DNA from: Bradysia coprophila
Taxonomy: Eukaryota; Arthropoda; Insecta; Diptera; Sciaridae
DNA length: 64,000 nucleotides
Assembly (NCBI RefSeq): GCF_014529535.1
Contig: NW_023503464.1
Coordinates: 434,001 to 498,000, forward strand
Direction of reading: 5' to 3'
Shown here in pieces: positions 10,406 through 21,509 of this stretch. The translations under genes were made by a program, and so were the position numbers. How positions within the stretch are numbered: position 1 is the first letter of the stretch; the number at the start of each line of letters is the position of its first letter. Under the pieces are notes generated by a model that searched no databases, was not told the DNA's origin, and saw only the letters and a program-made list of their open reading frames with translations.

Positions 10406-10763
10406 GTTTTTTTCGCGTCGCGATGTGTAGCTGCAGTAACATTACAAAACAAGACGCTGTAAATTAAATTCCACCCGGAACTTGTCGCTACAAATAAAAA
10501 TATTTCGCAGGTGGCTGTTCATTTCATTTATAAAATTCTGTAAATTCAAAAAAATAAAGTGCAGTATCAAGAAATGGTTCTATCGAGTATTGATAGTTAT
10601 TTGTTATTCAAGAGGACAAAATAGGAAATTCTCTGGGTCAATGGACCACTAAAATGTTTGGCGGTGGACCAGTATCACTTTCGACCGAGAGAAATCGACC
10701 ACCCCTAATGTAAAGGTAAAATAGATCATCTTCAACATACGGTACTTTCACACATAACCTCAC

Positions 10764-10885
10764 TTAAGGTTCGTTAAATGTTTCGTTCATTCATTCATTT
10801 GCATGAGATTTTTTTAACGTGGATGGCATTTCTTATCGTGTATGGCATTTCTTATCGTGTATGGCATTTCAAACGGCCTTGAAGA
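10764..10885 (+). repeat. Dispersed repeat shared with 19597-19720
   Basis: Both copies run 'gttaaatgtttcgttcatt', 'atgagatttttttaacgtgg', 'atggcatttctt.acgtg' (repeated two or three times at about 21 bp), 'gatggcatttcaaac', 'ttgaagatgatctat'. The small ORFs here come from the repeat. Confidence 0.8.
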
Positions 10886-11426
10886 TGATCTATTTGCGGC
10901 GAACGCAAAATGGACGTAAGGCACTAGTCTCGTTGTTATTTCTCTCATATAGATTGTGGAAATTGTTATCGTCACTACCGCAAAAATCAGTGATGGCACC
11001 GCATTCGAGTCGGTCTTTTGAGATACGAAATTTAAAAATCAAAATCATTTGTTAGGAAATTAAATTTGTCAGTCAAGATGGCTTCCAATATGGCCTCCAG
11101 AATATCTGAGAATATGCTTAGCTCGGATAAATTGTATCAGATATGGGCGTGTGATAGCTCAAACCTTTTAGAAATGAATAATTTATCACAATCTCTTGAG
11201 AAAGAGTCAATAAGGCGTTTTTTGACAAATCTGGTACGAGAACTATACCTAGTTTTGCACTGATGCTGGACATCTAATAATAATCGATACACGTCTAACG
11301 TTTCATGTTTTTTTATTTAAACATGTTAATTAGATTCTCGATACAATCCTTGAAAATTGATTTAAGAAAGTTAACAAGGAGGTGCAACCAATTTGCTTCG
11401 CGTGTAGTCGATCTGATTGCCCATGC
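10886..11426. other. Region 3' of the Argonaute gene, no gene seen
   Basis: This includes the likely 3' untranslated region of the minus-strand Argonaute gene. Small + strand ORFs at 10819-11055 and 11066-11263 have no recognised motif. Confidence 0.45.
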
Positions 11427-14400
11427 TCACGCAAAGTACATAACATCTTTCGATTGCGGATGAACGGTTATCACACGCGCCAACTCTTCCAGTGTTCGTT
11501 CCGCACGCTCTTTGGAATCCCGTTCGAATTCCACCAGATGAATTCTGCAAAATGATTTGTTAAAAATGACTCTCGATGCGACAGATCGACAGAACTAACC
11601 GTGCTCGAAACGCTGCCAGATGTGCATAGTAGACTGGGGCCGGAATCGAAATCGATTTCGTACACCTGGCATACGTATGACATAATTGATATGTCAGCCG
11701 TTGCAGTTCGTCGGAAGAAAATTCATTGTCGTCCCACAAAACGTGATAGAGAGCCGGGCGACTTGTTCCCTGTTCGATTAAATTGAGACGATGAAAAGAT
11801 TCACCTGATTCGGATATCCAAACCACATTTTACCAGAGTGCCCTGATGACTGCACAAGTAAAAATCGAAATGCGTCGGATGGGTAATGTTTACGTCGACC
11901 ACTGTACCAGGTGGTATGTTACCCAAGTTTCCGCTTGCTTGTTTCTTATCGGCACAGAACAGTCTTGTGTGGTGATGTCTTTTCTGTACGACAATCACTG
12001 TAATGCCAGGCCGATAATCAGCTTCCAATGAACGGCATGCTTCACGTAATGCAGCTAGTTCGTGTTTCAAAACATGTGGGAACTGACCATTGGGTAGACC
12101 GTCCCGGTAGAAAATTATTCGCTTCGGTTTGAGGCCACCCGTCGCTTTGAAAAACATTAGCAACAGCTCACGAGTCATACCACTCAACTCTTGGATAATT
12201 TCTTGCCGATTGTCTTGCATCCGCACAGTGGCTGCATATCGTGACGGATGTGAATCCATCGATCCAACAACAGCCGCAATGGATGGCTTGGTAAAGTTTC
12301 CGATTGGTGGATGGGTGACGTCAGCGCCAAGGAATATTATCGGTTCCTAGAAGAAGTGAAACACGCCAAAGCGAAGTTAGTTAAAGTTCGCAGATTTCGA
12401 CGATTGACTGCGCTTACACTTGGTCGGAATGGTGGTTCAGTGATCGAATTGATTCCGCCCAATTTCACGTTTATCTTTAAGCAAAGATTCGATAGCATCA
12501 GGTCGTACGGGTTGATAACATTTCTGACTTGTAGACATTGTGTGGCTATGCCGACCACAGTGTCACCGACACGTTTCACTTCAGCTGTTCAACAGAAACG
12601 GAAAATGAAGACGAATGAAGCGTTATAACTGCTACAGTTAAATCGTCAGTCATGCAACATTTCTACAACTGCGTGCTGTCCCACTATAAGCATCAGCAAA
12701 CCACAAATGTCCCGTGACTAACGAAATAACTTGCAGTTTGAACCTACCATAAACTTCAGTCTTTCCCGACAAAATCACCACAACCAATTGTAGTGCAGCA
12801 AATTGTTTTTGAAGGTAACGCAACAGTGGTTCAACCTGATCTGCACCAGAAGCATATTTACAGAAAGACGGTGGTCGAACGATTGGCATGCCGACCTTGT
12901 CAGAAACCTTTTGCAGCTGCTCGCTGAATTTCTTCAAATTATCCGAACTTGCGGCTCTCTGCGGTGCAAAGCATGCAATAGCCCAGACACTTATTTCCTT
13001 TCCAGTGTAAAGCCTTTTGCCGCGCATATCCCACACTCCGTGATTGGGCTGTTTTGAAATGATTGATTAATGCTCGGAACGGATCGGATTCAGTCTAACC
13101 GGAACCTGAACCTGAACTAAGATTTCGGGACCTGAAATTCAGGTTCGACACTGGACACGAGCCTGAATCTGACACGAAATTTGAACTTTCACTCTCAGAA
13201 CCTGAAATTTTCGGAGTGGATCAGGTCAGGTTCGGTTAACCCAAAATTCTTCCGAAAAATTTGTGATTTTTGGTGCAAAAATTTCAGGTTAACCCGACCT
13301 GATCCATCTTGAAATTCAAGTCATGTTCGGGTCAAATCCTACAGTAAAAGTTCAGCCAGGTTCAGGTTCAGGTTGAAATCCGTTTCAGGCCAAACTGAAT
13401 TGGAACAGGTTAGCCCGAAGCGGTTCAGAGCCTTAATTATAGTCGACCGTTTCATTTACTAAGTGTATGAATGGGCTGTATGTGAGGTTGCAGCGGTTGT
13501 TATACTTACTCGTGCCATCGCACTGGGACCGCGACCAGCATATTGTACTATGGGCGGTTGTAAGACTCTGCCATTGACTTCCATCATGCTATTCGAAATG
13601 GTTATACCGAATCCCTGCACGTATTCATCATCGTTGTTGAAGACCTGTCGGACCACGAGATTATTGATTTGTCGTTCCCTGCGGAATTGTAACTTGTAAT
13701 GTTCTGACAAACAAAAGGGATCAAAATAGCGTATACCGATCAGGAGCTGAGCAGGCTGTTTCCTTATTCATTGTTGATCGTTGCATGTCGGTCATTTTTT
13801 TCGACCGGCATAGCTGGCCGGCAACGATACTGCACAGTTCAAATGGAAAGTAAATATGTTCTTCCTCCCGTCCAACTTGCAGACATTGCAAATGGGGATG
13901 CTTCAATTGGATTTGGTATTTGTCTAAGAAATATTTCCCGACGGTACACTCGACAGTTTCACCATTTTCCAATCGCAGTGGGAATCTGGAATAGAGTTTT
14001 CGCTTTGTCGAGAATATTCGAGATTGTCTCAATCCACAAAACCCGGTTAAACTCACGTCTGCATTGCTGCCGGTGGTCTAGTTACGTTGCACACGCGATA
14101 TTTACGTCGGCTGGTTCCACGATGAGTTACTTCAATTTGCAGATCTTTGATTTTTTTTCCTAAATACGCCACGCCGTGAATCGGAGAGTGGAGTCTTTTG
14201 CTCCAGTATATCTCGAATGGCCAACACTTCACACAGAAAATCAGTAACCGGTTGGGCTTTGGAAAATACCGACGCACATACTGGAAAAACCAAAGAAAAA
14301 AAAAATTGAGGAGATGCACACACCACACACTGGTTGACATTGTAACATATACCATCGATGTTTACCATCATTTTGCCTTGTGATGGTCGCACACTTTGAT

Positions 14401-15231
14401 GATAACCGAACCATACTTCACGGCCACCGCTTAACGATGTACCATGTCCATCAGGTGAACCGAAGAAACTTCGACCGACTGGTACGTAAGTCATGCTTGA
14501 TACGTGTCTCGTAACAGCATCCAGAGCTCGTACTGTGTCGTGTCGAATTCGACGAGTACCCCCTTTCAATGCTTCTTCCAAATTAACCAACGACATTTGC
14601 GCAACCCGTTTGATTGAGACTGTGAACAGATGGTCTGCTGTCGCACCTAAACGATTTTCGGTTTTGCTAAATGAGAAAGAGGAAATTGCCGGAACGTTTA
14701 TTCCAAACCTCGCATCATAACTTCCAAATCTAAGCGATCCTTTCCATCAATCGGCAGCGGATCTCGTGTGTACAAGTTGTTCCTGCCGTCGAATACGGGT
14801 TTCCGCACACCAAACACTTTACCGTATACGGCAACCATTGTCTCGACAATTGCCCGATTAAATGTTCGCGGACACTTGTCCGGCTCTATGCTGATGTCAT
14901 AACGATGTATATAACCGGGTGGCATAGACACTTGAAAAAGATTGGCACGAAGTAGAATGGGATAACCATCTCGTCCTGGATTCGGTCGACGCGGACGCGT
15001 AATGGCACCATCTGGTCGACCGTCTGTATTGCTAGAACCTGCTATAGCTGATGGAGCTGATGTCGTCGGTGCTGATGTTGTCGGTGCTGATGTTGTCAGT
15101 GCAGATGTCATCGGTGCTGATGTTGTCGGTGCTGTTGTCGTCGGTGCTGATTTCGGTGTTTGTGCTGTTTGAGCGAATTTTTTGCTTTTAGAAAATGCTA
15201 TTTCGAAACAAAGAATCTGGGTCACAGCTCG
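11427..15231 (-). CDS. AGO1-type Argonaute paralog; one homopolymer frameshift
   Basis: Small-RNA-guided silencing protein of the AGO (miRNA) clade. Minus-strand exons: ~15231-14709 (5' limit uncertain), 14646-14353, 14280-14057, 13985-13737, 13678-13510, 13048-12748, 12584-12418, 12346-11834, 11769-11600 and 11544-11427, all GT..AG with consistent phases. The N-domain has '[18 protein letters not shown]', the linker '[17 protein letters not shown]', and PAZ '[10 protein letters not shown]' and '[13 protein letters not shown]'. MID has '[12 protein letters not shown]' with Y and K, 'ATQC', and '[11 protein letters not shown]' with two lysines, so the 5'-phosphate pocket is complete. PIWI keeps the DEDH tetrad: D in GADVTHP, E in MTRELL, D in YRDG, H in YYAHLAAF. 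It ends MYFA like normal AGO proteins. Exon 14280-14057 has one base too many: at A8 (14151-14158) the frame slips between '[11 protein letters not shown]' and 'KDLQIEVTH'. Many substitutions fall at sites usually near-invariant in AGO1, so this is a paralog. No start codon exon was found. Confidence 0.9.
13070..13440. repeat. Dispersed repeat rich in CCTGAA/TTCAGG, inside an Argonaute intron
   Basis: Repeated 'acctgaa', 'aggttcaggttcaggtt' and 'aacccgacctgatcc' phrases occur in both orientations, filling most of the 13049-13509 intron. Similar blocks occur at 27012-27250 and 54930-55180. No ends or target duplications are clear. Confidence 0.65.
15040..15150 (-). repeat. 15-bp coding tandem repeat (TSAPT) in the Argonaute N-terminus
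   Basis: On the plus strand, 'gctgatgttgtcggt' and variants repeat about seven times. On the gene strand they encode repeats of Thr-Ser-Ala-Pro-Thr before the conserved N-domain begins. The repeat keeps the frame, consistent with a flexible low-complexity head rather than non-coding sequence. Confidence 0.8.
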
Positions 15232-16330
15232 CTATGGGAATCCATTCTAAAAGATTTCGAAAATTTATTTTTGTTAATTGTGGACTTTGTCGTATACCAG
15301 TTAGCCCCAGGCATTTTGAGTCTATCATAAGGCTATGGTATGACATTCCTGCCATACTATTACGAAAAAGTAAGATTCTATCTGCCCGAAAGTACTCACA
15401 ATTACCTTTCCAACGACACCTCGCACTACTATGTAGCGTTCATGTATCTGAAACGAGCTCCATAAGGGAAGTGCATGGTTTTGATCATCTCCCACTAGTC
15501 ACACAAGCGTCGAGGAATTTTGTTGAAGGTGGTCTTGGCTTCTAGGGACCAATTTCTTTCAGGACACACATTAAAATTTCCGCAGGAAACTGCGTCCGAT
15601 TTCTAAAGAATCTCTGTGGAGCCTTTCTTTAGAGACAATAAAGGTCGGAGAACCGGAGTTTTTCGTGGTGTAATAATATGGCAAAACGCAATAGACAGAC
15701 ATTGCTCTTTATATTCATTAGTCATTAGGGTGGCGTCGATTTCGACCCTTTTTTGAATTACAATCTTGAAACCACCACTGTGCTCTTTTCCACGATAAAT
15801 TATAACTATCGTCGAAGATGTTTTCAAAACCGTAAGTGGGATTTAGAATTTGAATTTTGGGCGATTCAGTGGACAAGTGGTAGGTCGTTAAGTTACGTTT
15901 GGTTGAAAACAAACGAGACATTGATAATGTGTTTTGGGCTTAGTTTTCATTGACAAATGCAGCAATCGCATTTTTCGATAGAGAAATTTCTAACTTTGTT
16001 TGACAGTTGCGACAATCTCGTCATGAAAACTAGGACCAAAACACATTTTGAATGCCTCGTTTGTTTTCAGCCTTACAAATACCTTTCCAGATATTTTTAC
16101 TAAATCTGAACCGATTTCGGTAACGTTAACGTTTTCCCCGAAATGAGATTGTTGTTTAAAAATTAGTTTTAGATCGATCAGGTTAGTTGGGTGAGTCAAG
16201 TTGATAAAAACAGCTTCCCCAAAAAAGTGGTTCTCGTACTTTAACTCATTGCATTTATCTCTAAACATTTTTTCTTGTGGTACAATACATTCTGTGTGCG
16301 GTAACAGCATTTGAATTCTGAAACTTTTTA
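15232..16330. other. Region 5' of the Argonaute gene with an inverted repeat
   Basis: No convincing first exon for the Argonaute gene could be fixed here. Positions 15890-15950 ('tttggttgaaaacaaacgag', '..aatgtgttttgggcttagtt', 'ttcat') and 16018-16075 form an imperfect inverted repeat about 55 bp per arm. The minus-strand ORF at 15990-16310 (106 codons) overlaps one arm and has no recognised domain. Confidence 0.5.
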
Positions 16331-17440
16331 TTCCGGGCTACCCTAATGTTTATGGGCCTCCGAGGTTACGTCTGAATGTACTGTAACTTAGAGACGATCT
16401 ATAATTGACTGGATTGCTTATTCTCTTTTGCTCTCTGCACTTGAATCATCATATCAAAGCTCTCCCTAAAAAACAATTCTCGGAAATCGTCGCACCCATT
16501 CATTTCACTTAAAAATTGATTTTCCCTTTTGAATGCATGAACATTGCAGCCCGTACGCGTACCGAAAGTTAAAGTTTAATAAATTTTCGAAGTTTAGATT
16601 ACGTTTGGCTGGTTTTCCGTTTTAAATTTAGTCAAAACAACAACAGTATGAATTGATTATACCAAAAGAAACTTACTCTCCGTTCTTCGGCGGAGTAACG
16701 GGTTGATCATCAAGCTAATAAAGTGTTCCATTTTATGGCAATGTACTTCAACTCTGTGAACGAAAAAACGGTCATTCTGTTAAGCGAACAGTGTTTACTC
16801 TTTAATTCACTTTTCCATCAAACATACAAAAATCAAATCAAATATTTACCGAAAAGATATAATTTTATGGAACCTGCACCTCAATAGTTATTGCTCTTGA
16901 ATAATCACGCAATTGCTAACTGTGAAATACAATGTGCGTTACGTCAAAGATCTTAACGATCACTGCCGTCACTTTTTAGAGCTCGTACAGTAAATCTTCG
17001 TTAAGTTTAACTTGTCACCGGACATTATTGTACGCGCTATTTATGCATTAAGTCGAATTCAAAGTGGTCCCTTTTGCTTCCGATTAGGCTCACCGTTTAG
17101 CTTATATGACTTTTGCATTGTTTTAATTCAAACTGTCATTTAAATTCAATTTTAATTAAATTAATTTAATTTTAAGTATGGTTTCCACCATCGATAATAT
17201 ATACTGCAGATAAGACACGAAGAACGAAATTTCGAAAATATAGCACACATACAAGTGCAAAAAATACGAATCACAACACAAAACGAAAAGGAAATTGAGA
17301 AATGCAGAATTTGAATTATTTTCAAATATTTGTATGACATTATTTCGCGCGCTTTCTCAAAACGTACGTTACGTTACACATACATCCATGTGATCTTTCT
17401 GCATAAAGTTACTTTGACATTACTTATCTACTCTATATTA
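16331..17440. other. AT-rich intergenic sequence, nothing recognised
   Basis: No ORF with known motifs, RNA gene or strong inverted repeat was found. 'aagtatggtttccacc' at 17175 matches the solo repeat start near 29423. Confidence 0.4.
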
Positions 17441-17446
17441 TATCGA

Positions 17447-17560
17447 TGGTTTCCACTTACAAAAAAACCACTTTGTTTAGCCTCAGTTTACCTAAACCAC
17501 GCCTCTTTTATATTGTTTAAAGAGTAAACGGAGACCAAACGGAGTGGTTTTTTCTTAAGG
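17447..17560. mobile_element. Inverted-repeat element (MITE-like)
   Basis: The arms are 'acaaaaaaaccactttgttt', continuing 'agcctcagtttac', and the approximate complement 'gtaaacggagaccaaacgga', then 'gtggttttttc'. The element is short and non-coding. Confidence 0.6.
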
Positions 17561-17693
17561 GGAAATCAGGAATTATGCAAAGCTATCGTAAAATGTGCGG
17601 AAAAAAAATCTGCTTATACAGTTGGTTCATCTTCAGATAGGACAGATATATATCAGTGTTTTGAAAGTCATCGATGTTTCAAGTCAAAAGTGA

Positions 17694-17815
17694 TTCTCAG
17701 TTTACGATATTTTGGCGTAAAATTTGAATTCGCTAAGAATTCCCTATAGGGATTTTCAAAATATCATAACCTGGAAACACTTTGTTGACTGGGAACGTCG
17801 ATGACTTTTAAAACT
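17694..17815. repeat. Hairpin repeat, relative of 29043-29157
   Basis: It contains 'cagtttacgatattttggcg' and 'aaaatttgaattcg' with complementary 'cttagcgaattc'-type sequence on the other arm, and 'atatcataacctggaaacac'. The order and wording match 29043-29157, including the downstream 'acgtcgatgac'. Confidence 0.6.
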
Positions 17816-17941
17816 CCAAAAAAATCGCAAATATGTTCCAAACTAAAAACAACCCACTGTATCAAAAATGAAAAATTTTGGTTTTTCATAAGGATTCTGA
17901 GGATCGTGCAAGAAAGGGGGAAGGAAGAGAAATTGCTAAAG

Positions 17942-18046
17942 GTGACCTCACAGTTGTCCGTTTTCCAGCCGTTTACTTGATAGTTGGAATAAAACAGTGA
18001 AAAAGTCGTGTAAACAATGGCAAAACGGACGACTGTGAACTCAACT
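17942..18046. mobile_element. Inverted-repeat element (MITE-like)
   Basis: The left arm 'ctcacagttgtccgttttcc', continuing 'agccgtttac', pairs with the right arm 'gtaaacaatggcaaaacgga', continuing 'cgactgtga'. The arms are about 29 bp with a few mismatches. It is non-coding. Confidence 0.7.
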
Positions 18047-18723
18047 TAACGAAGAGAGTACACTATACATAGTTCGTGAAACGGTGATGCAAAATGTCAG
18101 TTTTACATTAAGCACTCAAAATATTTGACAGATGGCTCATACATTTTATGTCAACCTTCTTCGCATGAATTGTGTACTAATCTTAACCTTTCACACACGG
18201 CAAGCAGTTAACTATATACATGAGTATATGGGTCTTCTCTCACAATACAAGAAATTCTTCACTTCGCATTTTCAAATTTTTCGTTTGTCACGTATATATT
18301 AGTTGTGCAGTTAATTACCGATTATTAAGTGAAATCAATGTAAGTTTTTAATTTTTTATACAAATCTAAACCGAAATTTGAACAATATGATCGTATCAAA
18401 CTTTTGAAAACACCCGGAGATGAGAGTTATTTTGTTTATGATTTTTCAGTGAATTTCGCTCAGAATATTTCGAATTTTACTCTATTACGCATGTTCTTTA
18501 CTATAAGTTCGAAAAGCCTGTTAAACTATCAACAGTTGTGCTGTGACTAAATTGCTATAATATTAAATCTCACACTACGGTCACTTTAAGAAATTACCAC
18601 TGAAACAAAACATTTCACTCACTTCGCTATCGCATCTCTCTGCTTCAACCAGACCCACACTATAAGTGTGTGAAGAAATGTAATATGAAATTTAATATCA
18701 AAAATTTGTTTAGTCTAACGCTT

Positions 18724-18860
18724 AGTTTCCTCTTACCAAAAAAAAGTACTCAGTGTGAGAGACAAAATTAATTTTTTTCAATTTTTGCTTTGTTTATTTG
18801 ACAGCTTGCTCTATCACGACTCTCTCACGGAGTACTTTTTGTTGAGTGGAATGGAAACGT
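18724..18860. mobile_element. Inverted-repeat element with GTACTC..GTGTGAGAG arms
   Basis: The left arm 'gtttcctcttaccaaaaaaa', continuing 'agtactcagtgtgagag', pairs with 'ctctctcacggagtactttt' and 'tgttgagtggaatggaaac'. A solo end of the same family occurs at 29423-29462 ('gtatggtttccactcaacaa', then 'aaagtactcagtgtgagag'). Confidence 0.7.
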
Positions 18861-19048
18861 AAATCGTAAATAGCCTCAATACGAACAACACACACTCTAC
18901 GGATGATGTATGTACGACTTGTTCATTATCAAAAATAAGGGGCACCTTCCATGCATCACTTTTCGATTGGACCACGGGAACCACCCGGAGCCACCTGGAA
19001 CCACTTGCAAAAATCAAGCAAAATTTCGACTCTGCCGCTATTTATAGA

Positions 19049-19176
19049 GTGTTTAAGTGAGAGAGATGGCGAAACGACAACATATTGTTCCATCTCGGGA
19101 TCTGCTGTCAGATTCTTTTGAATTATCGATGACAGCAGACCCCGAGTTGATTTTCCATCTTGCTCTACTTAAACAC
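19049..19176. mobile_element. Inverted-repeat element with GTGTTTAAGT ends
   Basis: Outer arms are 'gtgtttaagtgagagagatgg' and 'ccatcttgctctacttaaacac'. Inner arms are 'ctcgggatctgctgtca' and 'tgacagcagaccccgag'. The nearly continuous complementarity makes a long hairpin. Confidence 0.75.
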
Positions 19177-19192
19177 CGATTTGTTCCAAGTA

Positions 19193-19289
19193 ACTGTAAA
19201 TACGAACTTTGACAACGCGATTTACACAGAAATATTATTGAGGTTATGGTTCTGTGGATGAAATTTGACAATTCAAATGGCCTTGGAAC
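19193..19289. mobile_element. Short MITE with GTTCCAAG ends, copy 2
   Basis: 'gttccaagtaactgtaaata' ... 'ccttggaac'. It is the counterpart of 9994-10095 and is directly adjacent to the preceding hairpin element. Confidence 0.7.
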
Positions 19290-19596
19290 AAACCTATACG
19301 TTTAATATTTCTTATAAGAAAGCACTTAATGCATTTTAACAGAGTCGTTTACGGCTAATAAAAAGTGCAGTCCTGTGCCACCGGCGTAACATGACTTCTG
19401 ATTCCGAACTACGCAAATACTCACGTAACGAAGGTGGATGAATTGATGTCTCGCCTAAATGTAGGCACTTGTATTGATTGTGATCGCAATTTTCACGCTC
19501 AACAGACTGCACTAATTTCTATGATGAAAAAAATCAAGGTTCTGAAAGATTTAAAGATCGGCCAGTTCATCGCGCTGTACACATTTGCGATGTATA

Positions 19597-19806
19597 AGGC
19601 CATGTTAAATGTTTCGTTCATTTATGAGATGAATGAGATTTTTTTAACGTGGATGGCATTTCTTGACGTGGATGGCATTTCTTGACGTGGGATGGCATTT
19701 CAAACTGCATTGAAGATGATCTATAGATTTTCTCATACCTAGCTGGCGCCACAGAAAAAGGCCTTCGTGATCAACTCAGAAGTGTCTTAACCTGTTCTTA
19801 CAGAAC
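19597..19806. repeat. Repeat copy of 10764-10885 followed by a truncated hAT MITE family A end
   Basis: 19597-19720 matches 10764-10885. From about 19757, 'ggccttcgtgatcaactcag', then 'aagtgtcttaacctgttctt' and 'acagaaccttg', is the right end of the MITE seen intact at 9551-9795. Its left end is missing. Confidence 0.75.
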
Positions 19807-20122
19807 CTTGGAAAAAAGTGTATATCCGACATAAGTATGTTTGGTTCATTTCCGCTATGCGCGGTTGCAATTCGTTCATTTAGTCATTCCTATTTGACTT
19901 ACGTCAGAGTTACCTTCGATGCTAGAGAGTGCATTAGAGTGTTTCTCAATAGATATTCCTTCTCTTACCACCGTAAATCCCTCCAACGTCTCTAACAAAA
20001 AAATTTCGTCACTCTCTGGGGCGTAATATGGTAAAGAGTTAAACAAAGTGATCTAGACTATGTAACAAATTTTATTGATGATATAGGAGAGATTTACGAG
20101 GGTAAGCGGAAGCAATTGCTTT

Positions 20123-20377
20123 CGAGGGGTAAACCACTATTTTGTGATTAACATGGTTAATCAGTTAATCTGTTAATCAGAAACATAAGTTTTGTGAATC
20201 CAAACGGTTAATCGGTGATTAACATTGATTAACCGCTATATTTCACGTTTATTTGTAGTTTTGCGACGATTCCCCCGGTCAAATGCTGGTTAATCAGCAA
20301 TTCGTCATCATGTTAATCACTGGTTAATCATGTTAATCATGTTAATCACGTCAAAAAATAGAGTGGTTTACCCCTCG
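20123..20377. mobile_element. hAT-type MITE, family C, with 8-bp target duplication
   Basis: The ends are 'cgaggggtaaaccactattt' and the complement 'atagagtggtttacccctcg'. The exact 8-bp direct repeat ATTGCTTT flanks it (20115-20122 and 20378-20385). The interior is dominated by 'ggttaatca' and 'tgttaatca' repeats, in both orientations. It is 255 bp and non-coding. Confidence 0.95.
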
Positions 20378-20459
20378 ATTGCTTTATCATATGTGTGAGT
20401 TACCTTATTTTCTCTCCTCCATGCGCCATGGAGAAAATTGCGGCTATCATGCCTTACAC

Positions 20460-20790
20460 ATTAATTACGGAACTTTTCCCGTAATATAGGCTTTCAGCAT
20501 GAAAAGTTGTAAACGCATTTGTTTCGGACGGTTTACTTTAGGCACTTTCCTAAAAATATACCGTCCACCACAGATACGTAAATTACTATTTACTGACGAT
20601 TGCTGTTGAATGACATTTCTAGTAAGAAAAGTGCAGCGCTCTCTATCCCGTGGGGAGAAAATAGACATTTTTCACTTAAACTGTCACTTTGTTTATAATT
20701 TGCTTCGTGGAGAATAGGAAATTCTAACTCGAGTGAAACATCGCTCTTGTTAGAATTTCCTATTTTCTCCCCTCAGTAAACAATTGCCCA
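20460..20790. repeat. Inverted-repeat module shared with 29895-30060 and 32680-33030
   Basis: 20515-20590 has 'cggacggtttactttaggca' and 'tataccgtccaccacagata', then 'cgtaaa'. 20640-20790 has 'taggaaattctaactcgag', its complement 'gttagaatttcctattttct', and then 'cccctcagtaaacaattg'. Both parts recur elsewhere in the window. Confidence 0.6.
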
Positions 20791-21173
20791 TCGAGAAACA
20801 CCCTAGATTGCATTAATGCAGTAATTTCTTCCGGTTGGAGGGCGTGTAGAATAGAAAAAAAAAAATGAAAAAACGTGTTTTTGGTTTGTTTTTGTTGTCT
20901 ATTTGCCTTTCCGCTTACAAGAGATTATAATATTGAGACCTCTACCGCATAAACTACAAGGTAGATCCAATTGTAAATAAATTTCATTTTTATTGCAAAC
21001 CAAATTTAATGAGCAAGGCAGTGATTGATATTCATTTTCAATTATTAATTTCTCATTTTGTTAGAAAACAATTTTTTTTGGACATTGAAAATGTTCCAGT
21101 TCCTTCGTTTTAGCAAAAAAGTGTTTGTCCGTCTGTTATGTAGTTACAGCAACAACAAGTTGTTTATTACGGG

Positions 21174-21308
21174 TGAACCCTTATGGTTAGTAAAGTTCGT
21201 AAGTATGGCAATTTCGTGAACTTATGACAGTTCTTCCATATATTTTATTTGTCGAAAGTCTAAGAAATTGATAGACTCACGAACTTTACGAACCATAATG
21301 GCTTACCC
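21174..21308. mobile_element. Inverted-repeat element (MITE)
   Basis: The left end 'gtgaacccttatggttagta', continuing 'aagttcgtaag', matches the complement of the right end, 'ctcacgaactttacgaacca', then 'taatggcttacccc'. The flanking 'tattac' and 'tattat' may be a decayed target duplication. Confidence 0.7.
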
Positions 21309-21385
21309 CTATTATATCGATGCCTTCCTCGTAAAATTCTGCATACAATTTATCCTTATTGACTAAAATATAGAATAAGACTCTA

Positions 21386-21509
21386 CAGTGAACGACATCT
21401 CAAATGTATCACTGTCATTTTTTTCAGAGAATGTCATTGTGAATTCGCAATGACACAATAAAATTCTCAGAAAAATTTGACAGTGAGACATTTGAGATGT
21501 CGTTCACTG
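21386..21509. mobile_element. Tc1/mariner-type MITE with TA target duplication
   Basis: The ends are 'cagtgaacgacatctcaaat' and the exact complement 'atttgagatgtcgttcactg', bordered by TA on both sides (21384-21385 and 21510-21511). The repeats extend inwards through 'cactgtcaaatttttctgag' type sequence. It is 124 bp. Confidence 0.88.

Noticed and set aside
12129..12628. Plus-strand ORFs over the Argonaute PIWI region
   Set aside because: They are antisense shadows of well-supported minus-strand exons and have no protein similarity of their own.
13070..13440. Telomere-like repeat from the TTCAGG/CCTGAA words
   Set aside because: The copies are irregular, in both orientations and interspersed with other sequence, unlike a telomeric array.
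14151..14158. A small intron to explain the Argonaute frame change
   Set aside because: No GT..AG pair is available around the A8 run; removing one A restores the frame and the family sequence exactly.
15990..16310. 106-codon minus-strand ORF upstream of the Argonaute gene, considered as its missing first exon
   Set aside because: No AGO-like sequence, no start context, and no donor in phase with the first recognised Argonaute exon; it overlaps an inverted-repeat arm.
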